64,000 nt of DNA from Linnemannia schmuckeri (taxonomy: Eukaryota; Mortierellomycota; Mortierellomycetes; Mortierellales; Mortierellaceae), in assembly GCA_029449235.1 (NCBI GenBank), contig JANATG010000012.1:930001-994000 (forward strand). Reading direction: 5' to 3'. A model generated the notes under the pieces. That model was given only the letters and a program-made list of their open reading frames with translations. It searched no databases and had not been told where the DNA came from. Shown piece by piece: positions 33,923 through 45,659 of the stretch. How positions within the stretch are numbered: the first letter of the stretch is position 1; each line of letters begins with the position of its first letter. The translations under genes were made by a program, and so were the position numbers.

Positions 33923-36384
33923 CTATGAACGAGAGCGGAGGAGTGGTTGCGTCTCGTCAGCAATAACGGGTTGTGATGAAGAATAGGAAGAAGGGCCTAC
34001 TCCAGCGCCTTCATCATCCTGTTCTACTACGACCTCACTCGTCCTCTCACTCAACACCGCTCCGTTCACACCAAAGAATCCTGCTAGCACAAGTCCTGCT
34101 CCGATCCAGTATCCGAGGCCAAGAACACGACCATAGCCAACAATGTCTCCCAGCAATGCCAATGGGATTGTCATTGACAGTCCTAGCGTAACCACCAGTG
34201 GCGACGTCATGAGCATACTCAACAGCCAAAGGTAGTCCGATCTATTGGAGTAAACAAAAAAGCACGGACGTTGTCAGTGGGCAAATAAATCCTTGTATAT
34301 TAACACCACGCGAGTAGTAATTAACCAACCACTGTTGCCAAGACTTACACAAATGTCCCCACAAAGGCATTGATGCCAATCATCCAAACGATCCTGGTAT
34401 CATGTGGCAACTCAAATGGTTCGATCCCCGTCCAGTGCAGGACACCAAAGATTGGCCACAGCAGCAACAGGTTGAACAAACCGACAAACCCGAAAAAGAG
34501 TGAAAAGTTGACACGGCTCTCGTTCTGGATCTTGACTTTGAGGAGAACCGTATAGCATCCGTAAAACAATGCCGACATCAATGCCAGAATATCGCCAAAC
34601 AAAGGTGCCTTGGGCGCAGATGGTTCAACACTTGGACTGCCACGATCGTATTCGCTCACAAGCGCGACTCCGAGAAGACTTCCAGAAACAGCAATCAGCT
34701 TGACAGAACTGAAAGCTTCGATCTTCAGGAACGATCCAATTGCCAGTGTGAAGAATCCTGACATAGATGCGAGGATGGTTGAACTAGCCACAGTTGTATA
34801 GGCTAATGAGGCGTTGGTGGCCCAGTTGGCAGCAAACCAAAGGATGCAGAAGGCAAGGCTGAGCTCTGCAATCTCCCAGTGTGTCAATGGCTTGTCGCTC
34901 TCGGCAATTGATACTATTCCTGTCGATCCTTGCTCCAGCAGTGAGTCGATTCCGCCTGTTGACACATCCGTTGATGTTATAGTCTCGGTAGATGCGCTCT
35001 TGCTGATAGTTGGTTCAATCGATTTGGTATAGGTGGAGATGAAAAAAAATGAAGTGAGCGTAAGTGCAAGTGTTGGTATGTCAAGTGGGGTGTCAAGGGG
35101 AGAGCGCACGAATAGACCTGTTGTACAACGCGATCTCGGTTTGAAAGTGCCACGTGCAAGCTCAGACCCGTAGATCTTGAATCCGCCCACAGACAAGTGA
35201 GAAAGAAAGAGAGCCCTTTTTTCAAGGTAAAAAAAGGTACACATATAGATAAACTTACTCATTGGATCTGGATGTCCCTGAACACACCCGACGACAGTGT
35301 CTGTAGAGAGGGCCGATGAGGTAGAGCGAGAAGCTTGCAGTGTTGACGTAGGTGACAAAGAACGGCTTGTTGTATTTTTGTCCAGCAAAAATGTTCTAGT
35401 GTTACCAATTGTCCAGGCGGGTCCGATGATGGAAGGATGGGAGGCAAGGAAGCAAAAAAGCAAGAAAGCAAGAAAGCAAGAAATAGGTGAAATAAGAGAG
35501 AAGTAAGAAAATAGAAGTAAAATGAGCAAAGAAGGCAGAATAGCGTGTTTGGGTCCAGGGGTTGCTGGTCTGCTGGTTCAGATAGATCGTGCCGTGCACC
35601 ATCACAGGGAGCACAGGTGCAAGCAAGGCGCACACACCGCACACACGCACACACACAGACATACACACGGACAGGCAAAGCGGCCAAAATTGAGAATGAA
35701 TGACCCGCACAGACATCAACAAAAGGGGAGAGAGAGGACAAAGTGACGGAAAAAGAGAGGGAGAAGAGGCAGGTCGAGGGAGCGAAATATAAAAAAGAAC
35801 GACGAACAGGTAGTGTGAGGGAGGGCGGCAAACATACTCTTCACACTTTACCTTTCTTGAAAAGGCAAAGAAAAAAAAAAAAAAAAAGTGACCTTAGTCT
35901 TGATCTCTCTTTTGTCAAGATCCTGTCATGTCCATGTCACTGTCGCTATCATTGCCATGGTCACTGCCGCTCCCTCTCTCTTCCGTACTTTAAGCCTCAC
36001 TTCTCTGTCATCCTTACATTTTTTTGTCGTCTGTGTCCGGTTATGTCGTACTCTCTTCGTCTTCCTCTTCCTCTCACTCCTGACTTTTTTTCTCTTTAGT
36101 CTTCTGTCATTTCCTCCCTACTCTTCTACTTCCTCTGCTCACTTGACATGGGCTTAATTCCACCGAATGTCCACCCCTCTCCCCCTAATGTGGAATGTGT
36201 GAAGTGACAAAAGGGGGGCGACAAAGGGGATCAGCCTGGTCAGGTCGAGTGAGTGAATGAGTAAAAGCGAATGACTTACATTCATAAGGAAACTGGACGA
36301 GACCCAGATGCAGACGACCGAGAGGAGAGCCAAGATTCCGATAGTGTATCGGGTCGCCCCTTGTGCGTCTCCAAATGATCTCAT
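33923..36384 (-). CDS. SLC35F5/Thi74-like drug/metabolite superfamily transporter
   Basis: Proposed exons on the minus strand: 36384-36280, 35395-35259, 35134-34349 and 34241-33923, giving about 448 aa. It is a DMT/EamA-fold vacuolar-type transporter with about ten membrane segments. Family stretches are WEIAELSLAFCILWFAANWA, SLAYTTVASSTILASMSGFF and SDYLWLLSMLMTSPLVVTLG. These match the group of yeast Thi74/Yml018c and human SLC35F5. The substrate is unknown. Intron 1 (36279-35396) is the longest in the window, at 884 nt. The acceptor of exon 3 is uncertain, because a hydrophilic loop of variable length lies there and several AG sites fit. The C-terminus ends ETQPLLRSRS, a possible dileucine sorting signal. 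Confidence 0.82.
35459..35484 (+). repeat. Short tandem repeat (8-nt unit CAAGAAAG)
   Basis: About three copies inside the long first intron of the SLC35F-like gene. Confidence 0.7.
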
Positions 36385-37048
36385 ATCGCCTGTACGACGC
36401 TAGCTTTTAGACTGGTAGTGTGGTGATGGTGCGGATCGTAGGGCGAAGAGGAAGAAAAAGAAGGGGCAGAGAAGGTTGACAGAGGCTGTTTTGTTGTTGT
36501 TGTTGTTTTGATGTTTTCTCTGGGGGACTGACTGACTGAGACGAAACCTATTCAGGGTCAGACTGTGGTAGAGGGAAAAGCACGGAGTGGAAGGGTGGGG
36601 TGGAGTGGAGTGGAGTGCCAATGGCGGGTTTCTGGTATAGAGGTAGGAGAAGGTACAGCAAAGCGAAGGAAGGGGGAGGGATCGTCACAAGAGTGTTATA
36701 TCAAGAGACCGGCTCGGTTTCAGCAAACATGAGTGGTGATGTGGAAAAGAATGAACAGAGAGTGAGGAAAGAACAGGAGAAGCGGGCCAAAGAGTAAAAA
36801 AAGGAAAAAGAAAAAGAAAAAGCCTAAAAAAAACGTGTGGCAATTCAAATCTCAAATCCACAAATTAAGTTTTTTTTTTAAAAAAATTCACTCTGCGTTC
36901 TACTGATCTGTCACGTGCGCCGATGCAGAGGAAGCATCGATTCCGAAGTTCCAGTTCGTCACCCTCATCCGCCTAATGTGGGAGATGTTCGGAAATTGTG
37001 TTGATCATCAAACCCCTCTCCACTCACAACCAACACATCACAGACACC
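36385..37048. promoter_or_regulatory. Divergent promoter region SLC35F-like / NDUFA12
   Basis: 664 bp between start codons. It contains a GGAGT-type repeat (GGAGTGGAGTGGAGTG near 36603) and A-rich runs near 36800-36890. No gene recognised. Confidence 0.4.
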
Positions 37049-38185
37049 ATGTCGTCCCTCCCCCGCACAATCAAGGGTTTCCTCAAGCTGGGCCCCAGTC
37101 GCTTCATGCGCCAGCTCAACAACATGGGCGACACCAAGGTCGGAACCTTGATCGGAACCGACAAGTTCGGCAACAAGTACTTTGAGAACTTGAACGAGAG
37201 CTACGGTACGGCGGACAACATACAGCATGCACACCTGCAATCCCTCTCTCCATCTCGTGAGAGTCAAAGCTCCAGCTCTGCTGTTTTCTTTAGGGAAAAC
37301 ATACTTCAGAACGCCTATTCAACGACAGCACAGCAGCCAGAGTCCAGTACACGCCGGAAGCAGGTTCAGGAGGGCAGGAGGGCAGGAGTACGCAGGGAGC
37401 AGGACGGACAAAAAGTTCCGATGGGCGGAACAATATGAACCAGAAACGCGGCAGGACGATAATCTCCAGGAGCTGTTATCGACAACAACACTGGCATCTG
37501 AAACTGCAGGAACGTCATCGGGACAGACTTCATCCAAGTTATATCAGCAGGGTCGCGTTTCCGGATTGGCACGACTATGGCAATTTTTTTCTTTAAAAAT
37601 CTCTGGAATCCTCGGACCAAACATCATGGATCAACATATTTATCGGGCAACATATTTCCGTGTTTATCAAAATAGGTCGTACCCGCTGGGTCCAGTTCGC
37701 TAAGGAAGACAGCTTCTTCTCCAGAGCCGAGGCCAACGCCTCCCAGGTTCCCGCCGAGTGGTAGGTTATCTAGAGATGGCATCGTGAGAAGCACCTTCAA
37801 TGAGCCATTCACGGCAGCTCACAACCCTGACTGCATATGACTTATCAAATTATTCCTTTTTTCACTCTCAGGCACGGTTGGTTGCATCGCATGTTGGATG
37901 CTCCCCCTACCATCGACAAGTCCATGGCTGCTCCCAAGTGGGGTGTCGAATTCACCGAGAACTTGACCGGTTCGCCAAAAGGTATTTTCTCCCACCCTCA
38001 CACCAGAATCGCAACGGATATTTGCCGCTTCATTTTGTTGCCGATTCATCTCTCGGACACATGAAGTCTTTCCACTAAAACGGCAGATATCTTCTCGGTT
38101 TGGATCAAAATTAGCCTTCAAGACCTACAATACCACCCGCGCAAAGTTCCAGGCCTGGACCCCCAAGGTTGCTAACCGTGCTTAA
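37049..38185 (+). CDS. Mitochondrial complex I accessory subunit NDUFA12 (B17.2)
   Basis: Four exons: 37049-37205, 37676-37760, 37872-37981 and 38115-38185, giving 140 aa. It is an accessory subunit of NADH:ubiquinone oxidoreductase in the inner mitochondrial membrane. Recognisable segments: KVGTLIGTDKFGNKYFEN (N-terminal family motif), RTRWVQFAKED, VPAEWHGWLHRMLDAPPT (the most conserved core) and YNTTRAKFQAWTPK at the C-terminus. Length matches the family (about 138-145 aa). Its presence shows the organism has complex I, unlike Saccharomyces. Intron 1 (37206-37675) is unusually coding-like (see findings). Confidence 0.93.
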
Positions 38186-38382
38186 AAAACATACTCCCAC
38201 ACAATCACCCTCACCTCACCCCCACAAACACAACCATTTTTTAATGATAAAACTCAAGGAGAAGAACAATAGAGAAAGCGAGTAAACAAAATTAGATCCA
38301 CTACTTTGTGATTTTTTGACCCTATCAAAACAAGCTTTTATATACAGAGGTTTATTTTGATTACAGAATGTTGTTATTAGAA

Positions 38383-41300
38383 TCATATGTCGTATAGATC
38401 CGACTCGTCGAAGCCATCAAGTAAGAGTTCTAAGTCGTCCTCGTTCCCATCATCATGTATGGTCGTTGGGGGAGCAGAAACTGGCGCGGAAGAAGTATCA
38501 GTAGAAGGAGGACGAGGACGAGGTCGCGAGGAAACAGGAGAATCAGAGGGAGCGCTTCGCTTGGCAGGCAGAGTAACAAGACCACTTGTCTCAAGTTCGT
38601 CAAAGTTATCATCCAATTGAATATCATCAGGCCAACCCGTAAAACTGTCACCTTCGGTATGGTGAGATTTTTGACTTGCTGCTGCCCCTGCTACAGGCGA
38701 CAAAATAGTCTTGCTCTGGCTCTGCCCTGCCGCGTCACGTCTTGACTCGGGGTATGATCCGGAGCTGTTTGACCGTTGGCTTGTACGTGATTGCAACGAT
38801 CGTTTCCGGAGAGTAGGGGAAGCTGCAAACGATGACAAGGACTTGAAGCCACTCCCTGCACCTACTCCTCCACCTCCATCATCGGCGCTCGGCGTTAATG
38901 CACCCAATGTGATTAAGGGCGTTACCAACATGTCCTCTTGTCCCGCTTGAGTCTCGTTTGCAGTTGGACGCAGACTCTGGAACATGACTTCCTTGGACTG
39001 AGTTACGACAGTGGAACGACTCAACACTTCACTTCTGTTGACACCTTCCTGTGACGACAACAGCGAAGTGCGACTCTTGCCCTGGCTCTGATCTTGGGAT
39101 GTACTCTGTGATGAACCACTTCCCCGCAACTCCTGTGAAACCCTTCCGTTCGAGTGACTACTTGACCGATCTTCAGGGGTACTACTCCACGCCGGTGGTG
39201 TTACCCGATACTGTCCTGATTTTGAGGAAGGATGGATGGCTGATCCCGACATCTGTGCGGAAGCATTTGTCCCCTGTGCGCCCGGGTCTCCTGCCATAGA
39301 AGCAACTTCCTGCGAATCGTTATTTTTCCTCTTCTTTTGGGATTGTCGGTCCTGAGAAGAGCCTTGGGAATTAATAACCATAGGTGAGTTTGGTTGATAG
39401 ATGTCCTTAATATTCCGACTTGTGATGATAAGATAGTGCGAGACAGGAGTCGGAGAGAATACGGAAACCTAGTATCATAGTATGAAACGATTTGAGCAGA
39501 TGTCATTGTTAATATGTAGGTAAATTAAGAATGCTTGAGGAGTCATTGACGAGTTGAATTCAACTTGAATCTTACGTTGTTCAAAACCAAAACAGTTCCG
39601 ATCCTGATCTCGTTGTTCTTGTATTGTTCAAGCACTGAAATGTGGATAGTGCCTCGCATCTCTCCTGAAGGGTCCATCAAGGTCACAGCGGCATCGATCT
39701 CTGACGGGGTAAAGTCCTTGATCATGGCAATTAGCCATGGGATCTTGCCTCTGTGAGGATCCTGTTGTGTTTCAATGTCGGAAATCGTTACTTGGAGTAA
39801 AGGATTGGAGCCTTTTACTCTCCCAAGTGTAGACGCTATTGAAGCGGTTTAAGCGGGATGGAAGTTAGCAGTCGTTACGACCATCAATACACAGTACACA
39901 GGCTAGCAACAAAAAAGGTCTCTTACGTTTATACTCTGGTAGGTGCTTTGCCTTAAGCATATCCTCCCATGCTGAGCTCGCAAACATGCTATCAATTGGG
40001 CCTTGGCTGACAGACTTCATTTTTTTCTTAATGGACGAGTTGGGGCTGGTATTTGCAACGTCGGGAATACGCGTGTCCTTGCGGAAAGGGACGCCACGCG
40101 ATCGAAACAGCTGATCCTTCTCCTCTTCACTCTGTTGAAAAGATACATGATGAAGGCGATGTTAACAAAAAGGCAATGTATGGAGACAACTTTTTCATAT
40201 TCATAAAGATATCCTGGAATTAATAGCGTTACCAAACGAGGCAAATTCCCTGCAGGTCCTGGAAGTCTGCTCTTGCCACGGATTGGGTGAATCGAGCTAC
40301 CTCCTGCATTAGGTGAACTTTTACTCCGCGAAAGTCCTCTACTTTCCTGATCCTGGACACGTCTGCTCTGCGGATTTGGTGGTGTCTGCCAATCCATACT
40401 GCTCACAGTATCCCGTCCATCAGGCCTCGTTATGACGGTCTCCTGCGAACTGATCACCAAGGCTCGTTCAGGATTACTAGAATCTAATTGGTCTCTAGGA
40501 AACGATGTCGGAAATGTGGATCTAGAGGGTGCTACTGCTGCTGTTGCTGAAGCTCTGAAGGACGAAGAAGGTTTGACTTGGATCCCGCTAGTTGTTATCG
40601 ATGTTGACGAAGAACTGGACGCCGTAAATGTGGTGCTGGATGTCCCAACCATTGCTGTGACTGGGGGTCTGTAGGATGACATAGGCTTGCTTTGTATCCT
40701 GATAGTTGTTGTCGATGTTGTAGAAGTAGGGAAACTGGAAGCCGCATAGGGGTTTGAGGTGATCGTTTGTTTCGAAGTGGACGTGGATGCGGATGCGGAT
40801 GAAACTGTCGAGCTGACGCCGTCGTTGCGAGCAGTTGTACTGAATCTACTCAAGGGTGACTGTGGCGAGAGTGATGTCGATGTGATTGCTTTAGCGGCTT
40901 TTGGGGGTGTCGGGGACCAGCTAAGCGAAATATCCTCCTCATCCTCGTTGTGCTTGCCTTTGGCCTTGCTCGAACCTTGACCCAGATCCAAGTCGTGTTC
41001 CAAATCCGCCAAATCTTCGGCATCCAGAAAAAAGTCATCACCACCGAACGAGGTATCTGCAGCAGTGGGAGGCGTCATTACTGGTACGCTTGTCGAAGCG
41101 TTTCCATTTGAAGCGCCAGCGGATGCTGCAAATGACGCAGCCGAGTGTTTTGCTTGATGTTCACGCGATCCATGTGCTGGTAGAGTGTTAATAGAGGCCT
41201 TTGTCGTCGTCGTCTTTGAAGTGGTAGAGCTCGCGACGACTTGTCGATGGTCAAAAGGGCGACTCAAATCCGAGAGAACATCAGCTCCGAGTCCTGAAAA

Positions 41301-41673
41301 CCCCTTGGCAAAGGCTTTGAACCGCCGCGCGAGAGGAGGTGGTGGTTGTGGTTGGACAGCTGCTCTTCCAGTCGTCGTACTTGTTGCTGTTGAATGAACT
41401 CCTGCTCTCGAGTGATTGTGATTGTTTGAACTGAACTGCGCATTCGGATCTGGAGTGAAATTTTCTTGACTGAGGCTGCTATTGCCTGTGACCGCACGGA
41501 ATGCGTTGTTGTTGCCTTGATTGTTTGGCTGTCCTGACGGAAGGTTGCCACCATTCAGTTTGGAAGCAAGAGTCTAAAAGGTGCAATATGGGGTTAGGAG
41601 AAGAGGAGCTAGCTGATGTAAACACGAGTGCATGGTAGATAGAGAGTGGGTGATGATCACTTACATCGAACAT
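38383..41673 (-). CDS. HROB-like homologous recombination OB-fold protein
   Basis: Five exons on the minus strand: 41673-41665 (encodes only MFD), 41573-40233, 40131-39927, 39835-39576 and 39468-38383, giving 966 aa. Most of the protein is low-complexity Ser/Thr/Gln. The ordered core at about residues 519-640 matches the OB-fold of HROB (C17orf53/MCM8IP): NPLLQVTISDI, PWLIAMIKDFTPSEIDAAVT, LMDPSGEMRGTIHISVLEQY, GTVLVLNN, VSVFSPTPVSHYLIITSRN. An acidic/aromatic patch (GGDDFFLDAEDLADLEHDLD) precedes it and two acidic patches end the protein (DLELLLDGFDESDLYDI). Animal HROB recruits the MCM8-MCM9 helicase during recombination and crosslink repair. The role here is inferred. It is divergent from HOM2. 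Confidence 0.8.
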
Positions 41674-42169
41674 GTTACTCAAGTGTCCGCATGTCCAACG
41701 ACTGAGAGGAGGAGGAAGAAGTAGGCTGACAGAGAAGACAGTAAGAAAAAAAGAAAAAAAAAATAAACAGGTGTGGAGCGAAGAAGGGAGGAAGAGCGAA
41801 CAAGAAAAACTAACAGGTTGTGTATAAAAAAATCGGTGGCAACAGTGGGCGAGGTTTGAAGACGATGAGCGCGCACTAGACTCTCGTGCAATTATGACTA
41901 GATCCACAGCGAAGTATCGACGCAATTGACCAGGTACATCCCACAGCTTGACTGCTATCAGCAAACTGATCAAAAATCAGGCTCTCTCCCACTCTCACAA
42001 GTCTGCCGCCCAAAACATGATTTGATGACCCACAGCGAGTGAGGTGAGTCAATGCGGTCCTCAACTCAAATAGCTTTTTTATTTGTTGTTATCTATTCTT
42101 CTTCTTCTTCTTCTTCTACTTCACACACTCTCTCACCTTCTCTCTTCACACTCACACACACTTTCCCTC
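41674..42169. promoter_or_regulatory. Shared divergent promoter HROB-like / HOM2
   Basis: 496 bp between divergent start codons. The HOM2 side has a TTC repeat (TTCTTCTTCTTCTTC near 42098) and CA/CT-rich sequence. Confidence 0.4.
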
Positions 42170-43378
42170 ATGTCGCGCGTATTAAAGGCAGGAATTCTCG
42201 GAGCCACTGGCACCGTCGGTCAACGATTCATTCTTCTTCTCTCCGAGCACCCTGGTTTCTCGATCCATGCCCTCGGTGCTTCCCCTCGCTCAGCTGGCAA
42301 GACCTACATCAAGGCCACAAAGTGGAAGATGTCCCAGCCCATCCCTGCCGACGTTCGTGAGAAAGTCGTCACCACATGCGAACCCGAGGGGTTTTTCAAG
42401 GAGTGCGATGTCGTCTTTTCTGGACTCGATGCTGATGTTGCCGGAGAGATTGGTAAATTTACACACCCACATACAAAAAATGTTACAATTTGAGTTGAGT
42501 CACATTAACAACCAACTATTGTCGAGAATATCTGCAGAGTGAGACTCTAACCATTTTTTTTCTTGGGGTTAACTGTAGAGATGGCTTTCCTCAAAGCCGA
42601 CTTGGCCCTGTTCTCCAACGCCAAGAACTACCGCACCCACGAGGAGGTGCCTTTGATCGTCCCCATGGCCAACCCCTCCCACTTTGATCTCCTCGCCCAC
42701 CAACGTGCCATTCACAAGCTCTCCAAGGGATTCCTCGTCACCAATGCCAACTGTTCGACCTCTGGCTTGGTTGTGCCTTTGAAGGCCCTTCAGGATGCAT
42801 TCGGACCCTTAAGCAAGATCATGGTCACCACCATGCAGGCTGTCTCTGGTGCTGGATACCCCGGTGTTTCCTCTCTCGACATCCTGGACAACGTCGTCCC
42901 TTTCATCGGAGGTGAAGAGTCCAAGATGGAGTGGGAGACCCTCAAGATCTTGGGAAGCATGAACCAAGAGTTGACTGGATTCGAGCTGTTGAAGGGCACC
43001 AAGGTCTCGGCCACTTGCAACCGTGTCCCCGTCATTGATGGTCACACCGAGTGTGTCTCGATTGAGTTTGAGAGACGCCCCGCCCCCTCCGTCGAGGAGG
43101 TCATCAAGGTCCTTGAGAACTACCGCACTGAGGCTCAGGAGTTGGGCTGCCACTCTGCACCAGAGCGTGCCATCATTGTCAGCAGGGACGAGGATCGGCC
43201 ACAGCCCCGCCTCGACCGTGAGAACGGCCGTGGTTACAGTGTCACCGTCGGCCGTGTCCGCGAGTGTAATGTCTTTGACATCAAGTTGACTCTCTTGGTC
43301 CACAACACCATCTTGGGTGCCGCTGGATCCGGTGTCCTCCTTGCCGAGTTGGCCCAGAAGAAGGGGCTCATTGTTTAA
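42170..43378 (+). CDS. HOM2: Aspartate-semialdehyde dehydrogenase
   Basis: Two exons, 42170-42452 and 42579-43378, giving 360 aa. It reduces L-aspartyl-4-phosphate to aspartate semialdehyde with NADPH, the second step toward homoserine, threonine and methionine. The nucleotide-binding loop GATGTVGQ is at residues 11-18. The catalytic cysteine is in NANCSTSG (Cys153), close to the position in yeast Hom2. Further family stretches are TTMQAVSGAGYPG, PFIGGEESKMEWET and CNRVPVIDGHTECVS. C-rich wobble positions suggest strong expression. The enzyme is cytosolic and, being absent from animals, is fungal/plant/bacterial in distribution. Confidence 0.96.
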
Positions 43379-43572
43379 ACTTCTCACTTTAAAATCTCTC
43401 ATCAGAAAAATAATAAATTATGCATCAAGAAGTACGACCTGAGCGGGCACATACCGGGTGGACGATTTTCTCCGCCTCTTTAATCTTTTAACAATGCTGT
43501 TGAGGGTTTAATAATATGAATACAAAAAGATGATTGTCTATGAAAAAGTGTGAGGGTAGAGGAAGGTGTAAT

Positions 43573-45246
43573 CTAGCGCTTGCGGTTCTCTCGAACAAGA
43601 ATGGCAAATCCTGCCAAAATGCTCAGACCGCCAACAATGTTACCCCAGCCAATTGTCTCATGAAAGAGCGCCCAGTCAGTTAAGGCTACCAATGGAATCG
43701 TCGCCATCACACCCACAGCTGCAAAGACGGGGCTGGTCATAGAGACCACGATCATAAAGCATCCATTGTAGATCAAACCAAGAGTGGCGATCATAAGAAT
43801 GGAGAGGAACTCTTTCCATGTGGGCAGCTCCATGATCTCGTGGCCAATCCAGTGGAACAGTGGGATGGGAACCCAAAGCATAGTGAGAGTGACGACTCCC
43901 ATCAGTCCAGTCAAGGTGTTGGCAAAGGTGACGGGCGTAACCTTGGGCGATGCATACTTCTTGTAAACGACCTATACAGTTGGACAACATGTTAACTAGG
44001 TCATTTCTCCCCTATTATTCGACGCTTGATTAATCGACAAACAAATACAAGCATGTATCGACGGCGATCAAATTACCTCCTCAAAGCCATAAAGAGCCGC
44101 GCCGACAAGAGCAAGAACATCACCAGCCATGGAGAACGATTGCTTGCTAGCGGCAGACTTGCCATCACCACCAGAATCCCGAGTTGTCAGGCTGATCACT
44201 GCCACTCCGAGCAGCGACAAGAAGACGGCTAGGACCTTGTTTACGACAATCTTCTCTCGAAGGAGCAAAATCGAGAAGAGGTAGGCAAAGAAGCAAGCTG
44301 TGTTGTAGATGGCAGTCAGGTTGGCCATCGATGTCATGGCAACACAGGCGTACCAAAGGTAGGAAGGTACCATAAAGAGTGTGGTTATGCCAAAGGTCAG
44401 CCAGAAGAGATACTTGGAAAGGACTCTCTTTTCTCTGGAAGTGTAGACCGTTGATGTTGATGAGAACGAGGTTGTCGACTGGGAGGAGGGCGCAAAGGTT
44501 GATGAGGACGCGGACTCTGAGGTATTAACCGCGGTGTAATCAGCCTTGCGGTGCCTGAGATCGCTGGTGGATTGGCGGATGAGTCTAGCAAAGTAGTCGA
44601 TTCGATCCTGGAGTGTGGAGAGGGACGTTGGGGCTGAACGCGAGATATAGGTTGTATAAATGAACTGGGCGGGGAGCGCAATTGCCCAGAATGAGTGTGA
44701 AACATAGAGAATGAAGTATGGCTTGTGGTAACCCATGGATGTCTGCACGAACTTTGTCAGTTCCTATTGACAATATGCGAGCAAATGGAAAGGAGGATAT
44801 ATATGGGTGTCACTGTGTTTGAACTGACTGTTCCTATGCGTTTCGCACTAAGGTACCCCTGGATCTGCATTCTTGCAACAGAGTCATATTAAAAAATACG
44901 ATCCATCTGCCGGTGAAAGGAATATCAATCGAACAAGTGAAATGAATGAACATCATACCGTCTGCAAGACAAAGGAGAGGATGCAGACAACGAGGATAAT
45001 AGAGGCCAAGCGGAAGCGCTTTGGATTTGCGAGGTGTCTGTCGTCCGGGCCATCTTCAATGGGTATTGCTTCCGAATGGCTATTTCGAGCAGTGGAGTTG
45101 AAGTTGAGAGGTGTAGTGTCTCGTTGACTCCTAGGCTGGTTGTTGGTTGTCTGTCCTACTGTCTGTCCCTGTGCCTGTGCTTGCGTTTGGGTCTGGTTGG
45201 AAGAGGCTGCCGAGTCTCTCGTCTTTCGAGTTCCTGATCTCGACAT
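43573..45246 (-). CDS. SLC35F-type drug/metabolite superfamily transporter, second gene
   Basis: Three exons on the minus strand: 45246-44959, 44763-44077 and 43971-43573, giving 457 aa. The N-terminal 75 residues are hydrophilic (QTQTQAQAQGQT run). About ten hydrophobic segments follow, with a Ser/Thr-rich cytoplasmic loop after the second pair. The motifs VPSYLWYACVAMTSMANLTA, NTACFFAYLFSILLLREKI and MTSPVFAAVGVMATIPLVALTD place it in the SLC35F/DMT group, related to but clearly diverged from the gene at 33923-36384. The substrate is unknown. An alternative ATG at 45282 would add 12 residues. Confidence 0.82.
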
Positions 45247-45659
45247 CTGCACTCTGAGCGTATATAAGCTGATGATGGACAACGTGAAAAAGGTGGAAAA
45301 GAGAAAGAGGAGGGGAAAAGGAGATGGAACCTTTTTGTTCCTTAGACTCTGTTACCTTGTGCTGCCAGCTACGTCACTTCATAGTGTGGACACAAGAGTC
45401 AAGAGAATAAGGATGTGACAAAGGAGGGACAGAGGAAGATTCTGGTGGCGTTTGGTCACTCTCCTTGCCAACCTTGGCACTCCCTTTTTTTCTCCTTTGG
45501 GTCTGTTTCTGCTTCATTTCTTTTCTCTCTTCTTCTGCAATTCATTCTTTGAATCCACATCGACAGCACGCACTCACACAACGACAGCAAACAATAACCA
45601 ACCAACCAACCAAGTCCAACCAGCAAACCAACCAAAACCACCCTCAGCAACCAACCACC
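45247..45659. promoter_or_regulatory. Divergent promoter region SLC35F-like / GYF gene
   Basis: 413 bp. A tetranucleotide run AACCAACCAACCAACC (about 45594-45613) lies about 50 bp upstream of the GYF ATG, probably in its 5' leader. Confidence 0.4.
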
